Source: an uncultured Eubacteriales bacterium
GTDB lineage: Bacteria > Bacillota > Clostridia > Lachnospirales > Bianqueaceae
Direction: 5' to 3'
DNA length: 11,590 nt
NCBI GenBank assembly: GCA_902493345.1
Contig: CABUPM010000070.1
Span: forward strand, 1 to 11,590
Positions 1-7,864 of this stretch are shown here, in pieces. Each line of letters opens with the position of its first letter. The first letter of the stretch is position 1. Made by a program: the position numbers and the translations under genes. Below the pieces are notes generated by a model. That model made no database searches and was not told where the DNA came from. It worked only from the letters and a program-made list of their open reading frames with translations.

Positions 1-1488
1 GAAATCTATGCAGTTGCTGGACTTCATACTGTATCCAAAATCAAAATATCCGCGGCGATAGAGAACTCCATCCCTGACTCCCGCATAATACAAGAGATTG
101 GCATGTTTATGCCCATTCAACATATACATCTGTGATTCCTGTCCCTGTCCCAGCCATGCGTCCCATGGATACTGCGTGCTGTAGGCCAGCCTTCCGTATC
201 CCATCAGTCCTTCGCTGTCCGCGGCCTTTTTCAGGAGTTTCGCTGACCGCAGTTCCATGATTCCGTTTGCGCTATGCCGGACCGTCACAATTCCAGGGCC
301 ATCGGCAACACACTGCGCATCACCCTCCTCAGGCCAGCTTTCCTTCTCCGTCTCCTGCCAGAAGGGATGCTCCTCCGGAAGCGCCAGACACAACATTGCC
401 TTGGCCAGCCAGAATGGACTTTCAGCGCAGGAATACTCCTGCACCATGGGCAGGAACGGGCCATAAAATCCCATACAGGGAACACCGTCCTGAAAAACAT
501 CTTCTCTTGTGATAAACTGCAGAAGCGCGCCGGAGCAAAGCCTTCGCGCAAGTCCTGGCTCAACGGCGCTCTTTTTCAACAAAAACTGTGCGCTGAGGCA
601 GGAGACCGCCGCATGTCTGTAGATATTGCTCCTCCCCCACATGAGGATTCGCCCCTGCCGGTCAAACATGGACGTGTACTGCTCCATCAGCTCCAACGCG
701 TTTTCTTCATAGATCGCTGCCAGTTCCGGCATCTTATTGTAGCCATACCAGAGATTCCAGATGGGCAGATAAGTCTGAAAGGCCCACGCGCTGTAATAAT
801 CAAAGCAATGCGCGTCCCGATACCATCCGTCTCCGGCATAATAGGACGCGATTACATGCGCGTGCTTTTCCATCACTTCCGTATCAATCGCATACCCGGC
901 CCGATCCAGAAAAGCCAGTACCAGCATGTTGAACATACGCCAGTTATGCGGTTCTGTATCTCCGTAAGCAAATCCGGCCAGATACTCCGCGATCCGATCC
1001 CGTTCTTCCTGGGTATAGGTCTGCCAGATCTCTTCTTCACACATCCACAGGCCGATCACAAGCGCCGCGCATTCTACCGTATGCTGAAAGGTTCCTTCTT
1101 TTTGCATATCCCGCAGTTCCTGGTAGGACAGCAGGTACAGCTTGCTCTCCGGTGTACAGGACATGAGGATCTGATGCCTGTAATACTCCCGCAGCGACAG
1201 ACCGTTGAGCCGAGCCTCCGGCTCCTCATGGATCAGCGGCGCCGCCAGAAGAAGCGTCCGGGCCAACCCTTCAAAACGCTCCGCCTGTACCTTCCACTTG
1301 GGAGTTCTGGCATTGGGATAGGTTTTATTCCATTCATGACGCTTGACCAGCACCGGAGACTCCATATCCGGAATGTACTGAAAGACACCCTGCAGATAAA
1401 ATCGGCACGCCTCTATCCAATGTCTGCGCGTCATGCCTGTATAAGGACTTTTGCTGTAATCCGGCTGTTCTACCGTATATGCTGCCAT
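1..1488 (-). CDS. DUF2264 domain protein, 3' end cut off by the window edge
   Basis: This is the third gene of the minus-strand operon. It reads from ATG at 1488 to the left edge without a stop: 496 codons are visible and the C-terminus is missing. The DUF2264 pattern is clear: HWIEACRFYLQGVF at residues 23-36, HNWRMF near 181-186, GDGWYRD followed by FDYYSAWAFQ at about 219-238, and SPFWLAKAM...LPEEHPFW at 357-377. These Trp/Tyr-rich segments suit an alpha/alpha-barrel that binds sugars, but the reaction is not known to me. There is no signal peptide, so it is probably cytoplasmic. The start lies 4 bases after the kinase stop. Its ribosome site (AGAGGA) sits inside the last kinase codons, so translation is probably coupled. 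Family call firm; function open. Confidence 0.88.
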   Translation of the reverse strand, partial: MAAYTVEQPDYSKSPYTGMTRRHWIEACRFYLQGVFQYIPDMESPVLVKRHEWNKTYPNARTPKWKVQAERFEGLARTLLLAAPLIHEEPEARLNGLSLREYYRHQILMSCTPESKLYLLSYQELRDMQKEGTFQHTVECAALVIGLWMCEEEIWQTYTQEERDRIAEYLAGFAYGDTEPHNWRMFNMLVLAFLDRAGYAIDTEVMEKHAHVIASYYAGDGWYRDAHCFDYYSAWAFQTYLPIWNLWYGYNKMPELAAIYEENALELMEQYTSMFDRQGRILMWGRSNIYRHAAVSCLSAQFLLKKSAVEPGLARRLCSGALLQFITREDVFQDGVPCMGFYGPFLPMVQEYSCAESPFWLAKAMLCLALPEEHPFWQETEKESWPEEGDAQCVADGPGIVTVRHSANGIMELRSAKLLKKAADSEGLMGYGRLAYSTQYPWDAWLGQGQESQMYMLNGHKHANLLYYAGVRDGVLYRRGYFDFGYSMKSSNCIDF

Positions 1489-1492
1489 TGTC

Positions 1493-3004
1493 TTATCCTC
1501 TCTGTGTGTTGAAGTGGATCCGCTTCTCCAGATCCTTCTGATACGCGTCATACAATGTATTATACAGCGCCGTATTCTGGGGATCCGGCAAAAATGTCTT
1601 TTCAATCCTGGTCATGCTCTGCACCGCAGACGTATAATCCTTATGTACTCCCAATGCAGTATATCCTACGATCGCCGCGCCGAGTGATGTGGTGTCAGCT
1701 GTCTCCATCCGAACCGTCGGCCGTCCGAACATATCAGCCGTCAGCTGACAGATCGTATCGCTGCTGGCCCCTCCTCCGGTCACCTTCATCGTCTGCACCG
1801 GAGATTTTTTTAATGTTTCCATACGCTCCACCGCCCAGCGAAGCGTATAGTTGATCCCTTCGATCATGGCGCGGTACAGATGCGCTTTTCCGTGATAATC
1901 CCGCAGTCCCATAATGGTTCCGCTAGACCTTGGATACTTGGCGGACGCCCCCATATAGGGGTACATCACCAGGCCGTCATTGCCTGCCGGCGTTTTACGC
2001 AGATAGGTATCGAAGGTATCCTCCGGATGCTCCTGCTCCTGCACTCCGGCATTCTCCATCTCCTTCAAAAACCATTGAATCATCCAATAGCCGCGGTACA
2101 CCTGCAGCTCCGGGCTCCAGCACCCCGGCGTCGCCGCCGGAAAGGACGGAACAAACTGCTGCAGCTCATAATATTTTCGGGAAATGGTCTGTACTGTGGC
2201 CTGCGATCCAAAGGACAGGACGGCCTCCGTATCGTCCGCGCATCCCGTTCCCAATGTCTCGCAAGCTTTATCCGGCGCCGCGGCAATCACCTGCACCCTG
2301 GCAGGCAACCCTGTATCTGCCTGTGCCTCCGCGGACAAATTTCCCATCACCGTACCGGACGGCACGAGCGGAACCCGTTTTTCCGGTTCCACCGGATACA
2401 CATGATACTTGACATCCCGCCAGTCCGCCCATTTCTGTCTCTTGGAATCAAACGGAATGTGTCCTGCCTGATTGGACAGAGAATCGCAGAAAAAGCCCAA
2501 AAGCCAACGGTGCAGATAACCGGACAGAAGGACAAATTTATCTGCCTTTTTCCATACCTCCGGCTCACAATCTATGAGATAATTGGTATAGCCCACCTGC
2601 CCCGCTTCACGAATCAGCGTACCCGCACCGATCAGTGAGGCCCCGGCCAAAAGCAGCGGATTCCTCGGTCGAATCACCTGCGTTCTTCTCTGATCCAGCC
2701 AGAGAATCATCGGACGCAGCGCTTTTCCCTCGGCATCCACCACCGCCAGACAGTCCCGCATACAGGCAATACAGATTCCTTCCACTGCGGAAAAGATCTC
2801 TGGGCGTTCCTCTCTCAGCACCCGGCAGATCCATATCGTAAGCTTTTTATACTCCTCCGGATCCACTTCTGCCCAACCTGGGTACGGTCTCTGATACTGC
2901 GGCATATTGGCCCTTTTCTTCCACAACAGCTTCCCCTGCGGATCAAACACCATACCGCGTACACTCTGTGTACCGTAATCCAGCGACAACACATACCGTT
3001 CCAT
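1493..3004 (-). CDS. FGGY-family carbohydrate kinase
   Basis: A 503-residue kinase of the xylulokinase/glycerol kinase superfamily, expected to phosphorylate a sugar or polyol with ATP in the cytoplasm. The N-terminal phosphate-binding motif LDYGTQSVRG is at residues 8-17. APDKACETLGTG (243-254) places the probable catalytic Asp at D245. The C-terminal ATP-binding region has VTGGGASSD (408-416), FGRP (426-429) and TTSLGAA (438-444). The length is normal for the family. A TTG at 3019 in the same frame would add five residues, but ATG at 3004 is preferred: it lies 4 bases after the stop of the upstream amidohydrolase, behind a GGGGGA ribosome site. Substrate specificity (xylulose, rhamnulose, fuculose or other) cannot be read from the motifs. 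Neighbours suggest a sugar released from a plant or host glycan. Confidence 0.92.
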   Translation of the reverse strand: MERYVLSLDYGTQSVRGMVFDPQGKLLWKKRANMPQYQRPYPGWAEVDPEEYKKLTIWICRVLREERPEIFSAVEGICIACMRDCLAVVDAEGKALRPMILWLDQRRTQVIRPRNPLLLAGASLIGAGTLIREAGQVGYTNYLIDCEPEVWKKADKFVLLSGYLHRWLLGFFCDSLSNQAGHIPFDSKRQKWADWRDVKYHVYPVEPEKRVPLVPSGTVMGNLSAEAQADTGLPARVQVIAAAPDKACETLGTGCADDTEAVLSFGSQATVQTISRKYYELQQFVPSFPAATPGCWSPELQVYRGYWMIQWFLKEMENAGVQEQEHPEDTFDTYLRKTPAGNDGLVMYPYMGASAKYPRSSGTIMGLRDYHGKAHLYRAMIEGINYTLRWAVERMETLKKSPVQTMKVTGGGASSDTICQLTADMFGRPTVRMETADTTSLGAAIVGYTALGVHKDYTSAVQSMTRIEKTFLPDPQNTALYNTLYDAYQKDLEKRIHFNTQRG

Positions 3005-3008
3005 CCCA

Positions 3009-3917
3009 TTATCCCCCAAAGTATACCATATTGGCCGTATCGTAATAAACCTTTTCCTGCTCTGCTTCCGTAAAGAGCGGAAGCGCGTACTCCACCATAT
3101 GGCGATAGGACTGCCTTGTCAGCGTGGACGGGATATCCGTGCCGAACATCATACGGTCCGCGCCTACAACGCCTTTGGCCCGGCGTACTACCTCCTGCGC
3201 CGCCGGGAAGGGATAGGCCTCTCCACGATTCACATTGGTTGCGATCGCCGCAAAATCAAACCATACATTCGGAAGATTTAACAGCCGCAGATCGTCTTCC
3301 ATCCGCGCCTCACCGCCCTTTTGCGGAGCTAGCACATGGCAGACGACCCACTTCATATTCGGATGGCGCAGAATCGCCCGGCGCAGCGCCTCCGGCTGAT
3401 AGCTCTCCATCTCCACCCGGCCGATATCCATCACGCAGACCATATTCTTCTGATCTGCGTATTCGTATACTTCTTCCATGATCTTACCGTCCAGAGGCAG
3501 TGTCTCATGTGCGGCCATCAGGCCGGAACCGGTGCTGACCTCCATTTTCAACACCTTAGCGCCCTGCTTGTCTACCAGATTTTCCAGAATGAGCTTCTTA
3601 TTCCGACAGAAAGGATCAAACGTCACTGCCGCCTGAAAACGATCCGGGTACTTATGCATCGCGTCCAGCGCGTACTGGTTCTGGAAGCCCAGATAATTTC
3701 CCTGCAGAATCACAGCCTTCTCTACACCCTCACGGTCCATCAGCGCAATCACGCTCTCGGGCGTTACGGTGTACTCTCCCAGCTCCGGCGGAATCAGATT
3801 CAGAACGCTTCCGTCCGCATACATTGCCTTACCGCCTCCGATGGCCCGAAGCTCTCCTCGGGAACCAAAACCGCAGATATATTGCACCAGATGTACATGT
3901 GCGTCAATGATCTTCAT
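3009..3917 (-). CDS. Amidohydrolase-2 family metal-dependent hydrolase (lactonase-like)
   Basis: First gene of the minus operon, 302 residues, the usual length for a single-domain TIM-barrel amidohydrolase (COG2159/PF04909 type). DAHVHL at residues 5-10 gives the first metal ligands H7 and H9. VVCHV at 191-195 supplies H194, and FGTDIP at 258-263 supplies the strand-8 Asp, D261. Where many relatives have a His in an IHTG-like strand-5 motif, this protein reads VMDIG with D164, so its metal site may differ. No signal peptide. The family includes lactonases and decarboxylases; followed by a sugar kinase, a sugar-lactone hydrolase is plausible but unproven. ATG at 3917 has a GGAGG ribosome site at 3925-3929, 7 bases upstream. 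The 3' end sits 4 bases from the kinase start. Confidence 0.87.
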   Translation of the reverse strand: MKIIDAHVHLVQYICGFGSRGELRAIGGGKAMYADGSVLNLIPPELGEYTVTPESVIALMDREGVEKAVILQGNYLGFQNQYALDAMHKYPDRFQAAVTFDPFCRNKKLILENLVDKQGAKVLKMEVSTGSGLMAAHETLPLDGKIMEEVYEYADQKNMVCVMDIGRVEMESYQPEALRRAILRHPNMKWVVCHVLAPQKGGEARMEDDLRLLNLPNVWFDFAAIATNVNRGEAYPFPAAQEVVRRAKGVVGADRMMFGTDIPSTLTRQSYRHMVEYALPLFTEAEQEKVYYDTANMVYFGG

Positions 3918-3924
3918 AGCACAA

Positions 3925-3929
3925 CCTCC
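3925..3929 (-). promoter_or_regulatory. Ribosome binding site of the amidohydrolase
   Basis: GGAGG on the minus strand, 7 bases before ATG 3917. It fixes the start of the first gene in the operon. Confidence 0.8.
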
Positions 3930-3978
3930 ATTATTAAAATATACGTCCCGGCATCCGTCGGGATAAGATCTATATCGT

Positions 3979-3996
3979 ATCTATTATAGCATAGAT
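3979..3996. repeat. Inverted repeat across the operon -10 box, candidate operator
   Basis: ATCTAT (3979-3984) and ATAGAT (3991-3996) are perfect 6-base arms separated by six bases. The repeat covers the whole -10 element of the promoter at 3983-4011. A repressor bound here would block RNA polymerase. The sequence is AT-rich, so chance is a real alternative. No regulator gene lies in the window. Confidence 0.35.
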
Positions 3997-4011
3997 TGTG
4001 CTGTGAAACAA
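3983..4011 (-). promoter_or_regulatory. Sigma-A promoter with extended -10 for the amidohydrolase-kinase-DUF2264 operon
   Basis: On the minus strand the -35 TTGTTT (4011-4006) is followed by a 17-base spacer and a perfect TATAAT (3988-3983). A TG one base before the -10 (TGCTATAAT) makes an extended -10, which would offset the weak -35. The transcript would start near 3976, giving a leader of about 60 bases. That leader can form a short hairpin (TCCCG/CGGGA, 3946-3963). Confidence 0.75.
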
Positions 4012-4014
4012 TAG

Positions 4015-4038
4015 AAAAACCGGAGATTTCTCTCCGGT
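4015..4038 (-). terminator. Intrinsic terminator of the SSB-like gene
   Basis: On the minus strand ACCGGAGA, loop GAAA, TCTCCGGT forms a perfect 8-base stem with a stable tetraloop, and the strand continues as a run of five T (4019-4015, the first also pairing in the stem). It starts 5 bases after the TGA at 4046-4044. The T tract ends 3 bases before the -35 of the next promoter, so the SSB-like gene and the sugar operon are separate transcription units. Confidence 0.9.
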
Positions 4039-4043
4039 CCGTA

Positions 4044-4688
4044 TCATTCTCCCGATGCCTCCTGCAGCTTTTCCACTTCCATTTTGGATATGGAAACTTC
4101 ATACGCCGTCTTGACGTCCGTCTGGTCCTCGCTCATTTTTTTCTGGTAATTTCTGCTTTGAATCCTGCCATAGATCCGAATATTCTGTCCCACCTCCATC
4201 GTCTCCGCATACTTCGCGTTGCGTCCCCAGGCGATGGCCGGAATATAATCGGATTTGTTATAGGGACGGTTTACCGCGATCAGAAGGTCTGTTATCTCCC
4301 GTCCCAGCGGCGTTGTCCGATACACGGGCTTCTTACAGATATATCCGTCCAAAAAGATCGTATTGGGATTGCGCGGATCTTCCGGTTCCGCCGGAGCCCA
4401 TTCCCTCACGAAAACCGACAGGAGCAGGCGGCTTCTGCCTCCGGTATGCTTATTGTAGGAGCGAAACTGTCCCTGCACCGCAATAAGCTTCCCTTCCATA
4501 GACTCGCTGACATCCATCAGCCGCTCTGACACCAGCATCGGAATCATATCCGATGAGTTGGACAGCCTTGCCACCTCCATCGTAAAGCTGTAAAAGCTTT
4601 CCCCGTAAATCTCGTGGCTGAAGGTAAACCCGCTTCTGACGGTTCCGATCAACTCCGCCACATTGTTTTTTATAATCTGTTCTGACAA
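4044..4688 (-). CDS. Single-stranded DNA-binding protein-like, double OB-fold
   Basis: A protein of about 214 residues that resembles SSB proteins and appears to hold two OB-fold units. The first (roughly residues 8-105) includes NNVAELIGTV and GKLIAVQGQFRSYNKH. The second (roughly 112-205) has LDGYICKKPVYRTTPLGREI, LLIAVNRPYNKSDYIPAIAW and NIRIYGRIQSR, close to a canonical SSB core. It lacks the glycine-rich linker and acidic DF-type tail of housekeeping SSB, so it is probably a paralogue rather than the replicative SSB; its role is unknown to me. Start choice: TTG at 4688 has AAAGGAAG 7-9 bases upstream, whereas an in-frame TTG at 4709 (seven more residues) has no ribosome site. The gene is monocistronic, with its own terminator. 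Confidence 0.82.
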   Translation of the reverse strand: MSEQIIKNNVAELIGTVRSGFTFSHEIYGESFYSFTMEVARLSNSSDMIPMLVSERLMDVSESMEGKLIAVQGQFRSYNKHTGGRSRLLLSVFVREWAPAEPEDPRNPNTIFLDGYICKKPVYRTTPLGREITDLLIAVNRPYNKSDYIPAIAWGRNAKYAETMEVGQNIRIYGRIQSRNYQKKMSEDQTDVKTAYEVSISKMEVEKLQEASGE

Positions 4689-4732
4689 TGTTCTTCTTCC
4701 TTTCTTCAATTGTTTTTACCAGCTCACTCTAT

Positions 4733-4760
4733 ATTATATTACCAATATATGGTAATTATA
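4733..4760 (-). promoter_or_regulatory. Possible -10 boxes for the SSB-like gene
   Basis: Two TATAAT hexamers face the SSB-like gene, at 4738-4733 and 4760-4755 on the minus strand. Neither has a good -35: 17 bases upstream of the first is TTATAA, and upstream of the second is ACAAAT. The first would give a leader of about 38 bases. Either box may be used; the region is AT-rich, so this is tentative. Confidence 0.4.
4738..4756. repeat. 19-base palindrome in the divergent intergenic region, candidate operator
   Basis: ATTACCA (4738-4744), five bases ATATA, then TGGTAAT (4750-4756): perfect 7-base arms. Each end overlaps one of the two minus-strand TATAAT boxes. On the plus side the centre lies about 83 bases upstream of the predicted start of the glycoside hydrolase transcript. 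This is the size and placement expected for a dimeric regulator acting on one or both divergent genes. I do not recognise the regulator. Confidence 0.5.
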
Positions 4761-4794
4761 ACCCCTTTCAGAAAAAAATTTGTCCGGGAATCAA

Positions 4795-4823
4795 TTGCTT
4801 TCTTTTCCCCTCTATGATATGAT
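4795..4823 (+). promoter_or_regulatory. Promoter of the glycoside hydrolase-dipeptidase operon
   Basis: TTGCTT (4795-4800), a 17-base spacer, then TATGAT (4818-4823). An overlapping TATGAT at 4813-4818 would have only a 12-base spacer and is less likely. Transcription would start near 4830, leaving a short leader that begins just before the ribosome site. Confidence 0.6.
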
Positions 4824-4832
4824 AGGTTGCAT

Positions 4833-4840
4833 AGGAGGTG
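4833..4840 (+). promoter_or_regulatory. Ribosome binding site deciding the glycoside hydrolase start
   Basis: AGGAGGTG ends 9 bases before ATG 4850. An in-frame GTG at 4838 lies inside this site and so cannot be the start. ATG 4850 is chosen. Confidence 0.85.
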
Positions 4841-4849
4841 GTACTTACG

Positions 4850-7800
4850 ATGTTATATCCTAAAAATCAAGAAAACGCTTTGTCCGACGAGCTTTTCCGC
4901 AATCCGACGAGCGAATACCGCGGCGCGCCGTTCTGGGCATGGAACACCCGTCTGGAATCTGGTAAACTGATGCGGCAGATCGATATGATGAAAAAGATGG
5001 GCATGGGCGGTTTCCACATGCATGTGAGAACCGGCATGGACAGTCCCTATCTGGATCATGAATATATGAACTTTATCCGCGAGTGCACCGAAAAAGCCAA
5101 GAAGGAGCACATGCTGGCATGGCTGTATGACGAGGACCGCTGGCCTTCCGGTTCTGCCGGAGGCAAGGTGACAGCCGGGAAACCGGAAAACGCCCGGAAA
5201 TCCCTGCTTTTTACCGTACATCCCTATACGCCCGATCGTCCGCACCGCAATACCCGTCCGGAGCCCGGACGCGGTCAACGGAGCATACGCCAGGATAACG
5301 GTGTTCTTCTGGCAGTCTATGATATTCTCTTAAATGACGACGGATCTCTTCAGACCTTCCGCCGGATTGGCGAGGATGAACCGGCGGAAGGAACCAAATG
5401 GTACGCCTATATGGAGTACGCTACCGAGGATCCCTGGTTCAATAATCAGCCCTATGTAGACACGCTGAACCCAGACGCAATTCAGGATTTTATTCAGATC
5501 ACACATGAGGCGTATCTCAAGGCGGTCGGCGATGAATTCGGCCGCACCGTTCCCGCCATCTTTACCGATGAGCCCAAATTCACCCCCAAGGGTACTCTGG
5601 CTTTTGCCAAAGAACAGCGGGATCTGTTTCTTCCCTGGACCACCCGGCTGCCGGAACTCTATGAGGCTCGGTACCATCAGGATCTCTTTGATGTCCTGCC
5701 GGAGCTCTTCTGGGAGCTTCCGGACGGGAAGCTGTCTCTTATACGCTATCGTTTCCACAATCTGGTCGCGGATCAGTTTGTCGCTTCTTACTCCGGACAG
5801 ATCGGCGACTGGTGCAAAAAGCATGGAATCTATCTGACCGGACATGTCATGGGCGAGGAATCCCTGCAGCATCAGACACAGGCTGTAGGCGACGCTATGC
5901 GGATCTATCCCTCTTTCGGCATTCCCGGCATCGATATGCTGTGTGATTTTCATGAATATACGACCGCGAAACAAACGCAGTCCGTCGTCCATCAGATCGG
6001 CGCGCCCGCCATGCTGTCCGAGCTCTACGGTGTAACCGGCTGGGACTACGACTTCCGCGGTTACAAGCTGCAAGGAGATTGGCAGGCCGCTTTGGGCGTG
6101 ACCGTACGCGTACCGCATCTGACCTGGATGACCATGAAGGGGGAGGCCAAGCGGGACTATCCCGCTTCTATCGCATACCAATCCCCCTGGTGGGATCAGT
6201 TCAGCGCCGTAGAGAATCATTTTGCCCGTGTCAACACGGCGATGACCCGAGGCAAAGCTGTCGTAAAGGTAGCCGTCATCCATCCGATCGAGAGCTATTG
6301 GCTCTATTGGGGACCTTCCGAACAGACAGCGGCGCTGCGCAGCCAGCTGGAGGACGGCTTCCAGAATCTGGCCCGCGCCCTCCTCTTCGGCAAAATCGAT
6401 TTTGACTACATCTGCGAGGCCCGGCTGCCGGAACTCTGCGCTGCCGGATCCAATCCTCTAAAGGTAGGCGAAATGGCCTATGACGCTGTCATCGTTTGCC
6501 AGAACCGGACTTTGCGCTCCACCACCCTGGAGCGCCTTGCCGCTTTCCGTGACCAGGGCGGCCGGCTGATCTTTGTCGGAGACGCGCCGGATTATGTAAA
6601 CGCTCTGCCCAGCAGCGCGCCTCGCGCACTCTATGACCGTTCCCTGCACGTCAGTCTGGAGGCATCTTCTATTCTCAATGCTCTGGAACCCTGCCGCCTG
6701 CTGGATATCCGTCATGAGGGCGGTGAGCGGGATGACCGGATTCTCTACCAGTTCCGTCAGGATCAGGACTGTCAGTGGCTCTTCCTGGCCAACGGCCGGA
6801 ATCCGATCTGCCCGGATGTTGACGATGCCGGACGGATCCGAATCATTCTGAAAGGAGAATATGCCCTGACGGAGTATAACTCTCTGACAGGCGAGATTCA
6901 TCCGCTTCCTGTAAGATACTCTGACGGCAATACCATTTTGGAGCGCCAGTGGTACATCCATGAGAGCCTCCTTTTGAAGCTTGTGCCGGGACGCCTGGAG
7001 GGCAAGGAGCCGGAAGCGTCCGAAAGCGGAACGCCGGATCAGCTCTTCGGCACAGTCGAGGCCGTCCTGGAGGAACCCAACATGCTTCTTCTGGATATGG
7101 CAGAGTATTCTTTTAACGGCAGTCCCTATCAGCCGTTGGATGAACTTCTGCGTATCGACAACTATGTGCGCCGCCAGCTGGACATCCCGGTACGGCGCAA
7201 GGAGGTTGTTCAGCCCTACCTGCTCGCTCCGGAAGATCCGCAGGACCGTTTGACACTGCGGTTTACGATCCCCAGCGAAATTCATACAGCACCTCTTCAT
7301 CTGGGTCTGGAGGATACTGAGCATACCCAGGTGCGTCTGAACGGCGTCCCCGTATCCGGTGAAACGGACGGATGGTTTGTCGATGAGGACATCCGCACGC
7401 TGCCTCTGCCCGCTCTTCATATCGGTGAAAATATTCTGGAGATCACCGTTCCTATCGGACGTCGCACCAATCTGGAAAACTTTTATCTTCTGGGCGATTT
7501 CGGCGTCCGCGTCAACGGTACTCTGAAAACTGTCACCGCGCCGGTACGCCGTCTTGGATTTGGAGACATCGTCTCTCAGGGTCTGCCCTTTTACACCGGC
7601 AATCTTCTGTACAAGTTTCAGGTTCAGACCACGGAGCCCGGGCTCACGATCCGTACGCCCCGCTACCGCGGCGGCCTGATCAAGGTCTTTGTCGACGGAG
7701 TAGACCGCGGCAATATCATCTATTCGCCGTATATTCTGCACCTGCCGGATATCGAAGCCGGTACCCATGAGGTCGCGCTCCGCCTGTATGGCACCCGCTA

Positions 7801-7864
7801 TAACGGCTTTGCGCAGCTCCATCATGTTCAGGGCGTCTATTTCTATCAGAGCCCGAATTCCTAG
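4850..7864 (+). CDS. GH106-like glycoside hydrolase, interrupted by an in-frame TAG
   Basis: A 1004-residue enzyme as read to the TAG, with a continuation of 50 codons beyond it (see 7862-8017). The N-terminus has the pattern of the GH106/alpha-L-rhamnosidase-like TIM-barrel group: YRGAPFWAWN (23-32), MGMGGFHMHVRTGM (50-63), WLYDEDRWPSGSAGG (91-105). FTDEPKF (238-244) and LSELYGVTGW (389-398) carry E241 and E391, the best candidates for catalytic carboxylates. The last third is rich in beta strands and looks like carbohydrate-binding sandwich domains (for example DRLTLRFTIPSEIHTAPLHL). No signal peptide, so it probably cleaves imported oligosaccharides in the cytoplasm. Rhamnosidase activity is suggested only by distant family likeness. 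It is the first gene of an operon with the M20 dipeptidase. The missing C-terminus may impair folding. Confidence 0.82.
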   Translation: MLYPKNQENALSDELFRNPTSEYRGAPFWAWNTRLESGKLMRQIDMMKKMGMGGFHMHVRTGMDSPYLDHEYMNFIRECTEKAKKEHMLAWLYDEDRWPSGSAGGKVTAGKPENARKSLLFTVHPYTPDRPHRNTRPEPGRGQRSIRQDNGVLLAVYDILLNDDGSLQTFRRIGEDEPAEGTKWYAYMEYATEDPWFNNQPYVDTLNPDAIQDFIQITHEAYLKAVGDEFGRTVPAIFTDEPKFTPKGTLAFAKEQRDLFLPWTTRLPELYEARYHQDLFDVLPELFWELPDGKLSLIRYRFHNLVADQFVASYSGQIGDWCKKHGIYLTGHVMGEESLQHQTQAVGDAMRIYPSFGIPGIDMLCDFHEYTTAKQTQSVVHQIGAPAMLSELYGVTGWDYDFRGYKLQGDWQAALGVTVRVPHLTWMTMKGEAKRDYPASIAYQSPWWDQFSAVENHFARVNTAMTRGKAVVKVAVIHPIESYWLYWGPSEQTAALRSQLEDGFQNLARALLFGKIDFDYICEARLPELCAAGSNPLKVGEMAYDAVIVCQNRTLRSTTLERLAAFRDQGGRLIFVGDAPDYVNALPSSAPRALYDRSLHVSLEASSILNALEPCRLLDIRHEGGERDDRILYQFRQDQDCQWLFLANGRNPICPDVDDAGRIRIILKGEYALTEYNSLTGEIHPLPVRYSDGNTILERQWYIHESLLLKLVPGRLEGKEPEASESGTPDQLFGTVEAVLEEPNMLLLDMAEYSFNGSPYQPLDELLRIDNYVRRQLDIPVRRKEVVQPYLLAPEDPQDRLTLRFTIPSEIHTAPLHLGLEDTEHTQVRLNGVPVSGETDGWFVDEDIRTLPLPALHIGENILEITVPIGRRTNLENFYLLGDFGVRVNGTLKTVTAPVRRLGFGDIVSQGLPFYTGNLLYKFQVQTTEPGLTIRTPRYRGGLIKVFVDGVDRGNIIYSPYILHLPDIEAGTHEVALRLYGTRYNGFAQLHHVQGVYFYQSPNS

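Noticed and set aside
274..1512. A 412-codon plus-strand open frame opposite the DUF2264 gene
   Set aside because: Its translation has no family features, and it lies antisense to a frame with clear DUF2264 motifs, a ribosome site and operon spacing.
3019..3019. TTG at 3019 as the kinase start
   Set aside because: It would overlap the upstream gene by 11 bases without a ribosome site; ATG 3004 has better spacing and a GGGGGA site.
4868..4882. A cre-like (CcpA) motif around GAAAACGCTTTG just inside the glycoside hydrolase gene
   Set aside because: The core resembles a catabolite site, but three of the conserved outer positions fail and it lies in coding sequence; too weak to call.
5330..6283. 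A long minus-strand open frame inside the glycoside hydrolase
   Set aside because: The plus-strand frame carries the conserved glycosidase motifs; the antisense frame is a by-product of codon bias.
6458..7825. A 455-codon minus-strand open frame inside the glycoside hydrolase
   Set aside because: No recognisable domain, no good ribosome site, and fully covered by the real coding frame.
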